34,298 bases of DNA. Origin: an uncultured Bacilli bacterium. Its GTDB lineage: Bacteria; Bacillota_I; Bacilli_A; RF39; UBA660. The position numbers and the translations under genes were made by a program. The DNA is taken from the NCBI GenBank assembly GCA_944351765.1, contig CALVPR010000014.1, forward strand, positions 1 through 34,298, in the 5' to 3' direction. Below the pieces are notes generated by a model. The model had not been told where the DNA came from. It made no database searches and saw only the letters and a program-made list of their open reading frames with translations. This document shows positions 32,971-34,298 of this stretch, one piece after another; the first letter of the stretch is position 1, and each line of letters opens with the position of its first letter.

Positions 32971-33465
32971 TTAATTGTGAGATTTTTTGTTGATTTGCAT
33001 ATAATTTGTTATTTTATAATAATCAAATAGTTCTTCTTTATTCATTCCTTTTGAAGTATTATAAACATTCTTAGAAGAAAAATATTTATTGTCATAGTAT
33101 TCCATTATTTTGCCTATAGTGTCATTTTCAGGCTTATCATTACCAAATAATAATATAATTCTAAAAAAAATGTTTTATATCCTTTAAAATGGCTTCAATA
33201 CAAGATTTTAATTTGTTATTTTCTTCTTTGAGGTTATGGTTTCTACATTTTAATAATTTTATTTCTTTTTGCATACTTTGATAACTTTTCATATAATCAT
33301 TAACTTCTGAAAATAATTATTATATTTTATATTTTAATTTAATTACTTTTATTAATAATTTTGTTTATACTATTAATTTTTTCCTGCAAAAAGATGTGTT
33401 TTACTAAATGAAACAATTTTTATAGTTTTTATTTTTTCATTTAAATAATTAACTTGTTTTATCAA
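32971..33465 (-). pseudogene. Frameshifted coiled-coil gene remnant, probably a mobilization (Mob/relaxase) C-terminus
   Basis: Three pieces in different frames on the minus strand. Piece 1 (33463 to 33373): LIKQVNYLNEKIKTIKIVSF... Piece 2 (about 33292 to 33161): MKSYQSMQKEIKLLKCRN...NNKLKSCIEAILKDIKHFF. Piece 3 (33162 to 32971): RIILLFGNDKPENDTIGKIM...NKEELFDYYK. Pieces 2 and 3 join across a run of eight A (33163-33170), a typical frameshift site. Coiled-coil followed by FF-x-LLFG-N resembles the C-termini of plasmid mobilization relaxases; the catalytic N-terminus is missing. The relaxase assignment is an inference; the broken state is directly visible. Confidence 0.5.
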
Positions 33466-33640
33466 ATAATATTAAAAAAATAAAAAAATCTTATTCTTTA
33501 AGTTTGGATAAAAGAACATAACTATAATATCCATATGATAAAATCTCATTATAATGATTTAAATTATCACAAATATGATGCGATATATTAAAAACTACAG
33601 AAATTTTTATTACAAATTGTTAAGCAAGTATAACTAATTT
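33466..33640. other. AT-rich stretch with a short gene-like remnant
   Basis: No intact gene. On the minus strand a 38-codon open stretch (about 33620 to 33505; ...FNISHHICDNLNHYNEIL...YVLLSKLKE, then stop) has coding-like composition but no start or ribosome binding site. It is probably more of the decayed element. Confidence 0.35.
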
Positions 33641-33721
33641 TGTGTACATTTTTGTGTACACGATTTTTTAACTTTTCTTAAAATTTGTGTACGTACTTAA
33701 GGAACCAAAAAAAACAGGATA

Positions 33722-33757
33722 AGTGTGTCTGACAAAACAACTCCCCAGTGGGGAGTT
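33722..33757. other. Candidate transfer origin: GTGTGT flank plus strong hairpin
   Basis: AACTCCCC (33739-33746) pairs with GGGGAGTT (33750-33757), 8 bp with a 3-nt loop, GC-rich in a region of nearly pure A/T. It is preceded by AAGTGTGTCTGACAAAAC. A hairpin beside a GTGTG-type site is the layout of oriT in MobV-type plasmids, and the Mob-like remnant lies on the expected side. No nick site can be shown from sequence alone. Alternatively it is an intrinsic terminator or repressor site. Confidence 0.4.
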
Positions 33758-33874
33758 AGACCTATTTATAAGGGTTTGTAATCTTTTTTATTGTCCGACA
33801 ATTTTATTATTGTCTGACTTATGTCATACTATATTTTTAATAAATATGCCTAAACAAGCCTATTTGTCAGACAA
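33726..33874. repeat. Four copies of a TTGTCNGACAA palindrome
   Basis: TGTCTGACAA (33726-33735), TTGTCCGACAA (33791-33801, perfect), TTGTCTGACTT (33810-33820, one arm imperfect) and TTGTCAGACAA (33864-33874, perfect). The conserved arms with a free central base indicate a dimeric regulator or replication/transfer initiator. Confidence 0.7.
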
Positions 33875-34003
33875 AAGTATAACAAATTTGGCTATTTTTT
33901 ATAATAAAAATACCCCCCAATGTACATTGTTTTTCAAATTTTAATTTTATTTTTTTGATTTTAATGTACATTATTTTTGAAAAAAATTTAAAATTTATGT
34001 ACA

Positions 34004-34298
34004 TCATTTAATATTAAAATTAGGTATCATTACAGGTATAGGATGTACAGGAATTTCAATAACACCGTATTTTGTTATTGTTTTAAAGTTATTATTATTA
34101 ATTATTGGAATTATTTTTAATGGTTCATTAAATGGAGTACTCCTATTATATTTTAATTGAAATTGGTTATCGTTAATTTTTTCTTTTTCTACTTCTTGAT
34201 AATCAATTGGATAATATAATTGTAATTTTTTAATATATTTTTTTATCTCATCTTTAGTCATTGGTGCACAAGTTTCTATTTGAATATTATTATCATTA
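34004..34298 (-). CDS. Partial gene at the window edge, function unknown
   Basis: The frame is open to the window end; the 98 visible codons are the C-terminus. An internal ATG at 34261 has no Shine-Dalgarno, so the real start is probably outside. Visible: a Lys-rich helix (MTKDEIKKYIKKLQLYYP), an Asn-rich stretch and a Pro-rich end (IPVHPIPVMIPNFNIK). It ends with TGA. No family recognised. Its stop lies on one of the ATGTACAT palindromes. Confidence 0.5.
   Translation of the reverse strand, partial: NDNNIQIETCAPMTKDEIKKYIKKLQLYYPIDYQEVEKEKINDNQFQLKYNRSTPFNEPLKIIPIINNNNFKTITKYGVIEIPVHPIPVMIPNFNIK

Larger units (their letters stand above)
33641..34004. repeat. TGTAC repeats in two groups
   Basis: Group 1: TGTGTACA at 33641-33648 and 33653-33660, and TGTGTACG at 33686-33693. 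Group 2: palindromic ATGTACAT at 33920-33927, 33964-33971 and 33997-34004, the last overlapping the stop of the gene at the right edge. All share GTAC. They look like binding sites for a dimeric protein. Confidence 0.6.

Noticed and set aside
33723-33944. 73-codon plus-strand frame over the palindromic repeats.
   Set aside because: No Shine-Dalgarno, no recognisable protein, and the repeats and hairpin account for the sequence.
33726-34004. Regular repeats considered as a CRISPR array.
   Set aside because: Units are 8-11 bp palindromes at irregular spacing, without uniform spacers, and no cas gene is present.
1-34298. Mycoplasma-type genetic code (UGA = Trp), suggested by the AT content.
   Set aside because: UGA ends several genes in proper overlaps (ABC-F/arginase, antitoxin/addB) and Trp is TGG in conserved motifs.

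Overview
The window comes from a very AT-rich, low-GC Gram-positive bacterium, most likely an uncultured gut-type member of the class Bacilli. Pointers are the fused SecDF with a ComN-type neighbour, recO-yqzL-era, infC-rpmI-rplT with an L20-type leader, single-chain glycyl-tRNA synthetase behind a T-box, AddAB, and the sporulation genes spoVB and spoVID-ysxE. UGA is used as a stop (for example at the end of the ABC-F gene) and Trp is TGG, so this is not a mycoplasma with the altered code. Nearly all genes are on the minus strand.

Layout. 1-14.1 kb is housekeeping: secDF-comN; a coiled-coil protein; spoVB (plus strand); glyS with its T-box; an unknown gene; the cluster vanZ-ybeY-dgkA-cdd-era-yqzL-recO-PAP2; infC-rpmI-rplT from a consensus promoter through a structured leader; and spoVID-ysxE. 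14.2-21.1 kb is one co-directional unit in which an MqsR-like toxin, an MqsA-like antitoxin fused to a Panacea (DUF4065) domain, addB and addA follow one sigma-A-type promoter with overlapping reading frames. 21.1-26.7 kb holds a zinc metallopeptidase, a YnbB-type PLP enzyme, a lipoprotein, a VanY-type carboxypeptidase and two uncharacterised proteins.

The accessory part, 26.8-34.3 kb, is the most interesting. A minus-strand operon runs from a promoter at about 32.86 kb through a promoter-proximal hairpin that looks like an attenuator, then an AAC(6')-like acetyltransferase, an ABC-F ATPase, an arginase-fold enzyme, an unlisted 25-residue peptide gene (29403-29480) and two radical SAM/SPASM enzymes, and ends at a strong terminator at 26930-26961. 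The peptide ends in VVYNCRRG, so it offers Tyr, Cys and two Arg next to its C-terminus. I read this as a RiPP pathway: the SPASM enzymes would crosslink the peptide, the arginase homologue would convert Arg to ornithine (as in peptide arginases of the OspR type), and the ABC-F and GNAT genes would be resistance or immunity functions. No dedicated exporter or protease is visible.

Right of the operon, 32.97-33.47 kb carries a frameshifted coiled-coil gene remnant, followed by a strong hairpin with a GTGTGT flank and two families of short palindromic repeats. This resembles the decayed mobilization region of a plasmid or integrative element and suggests that the operon arrived by transfer. The window ends in a partial minus-strand gene of unknown function.
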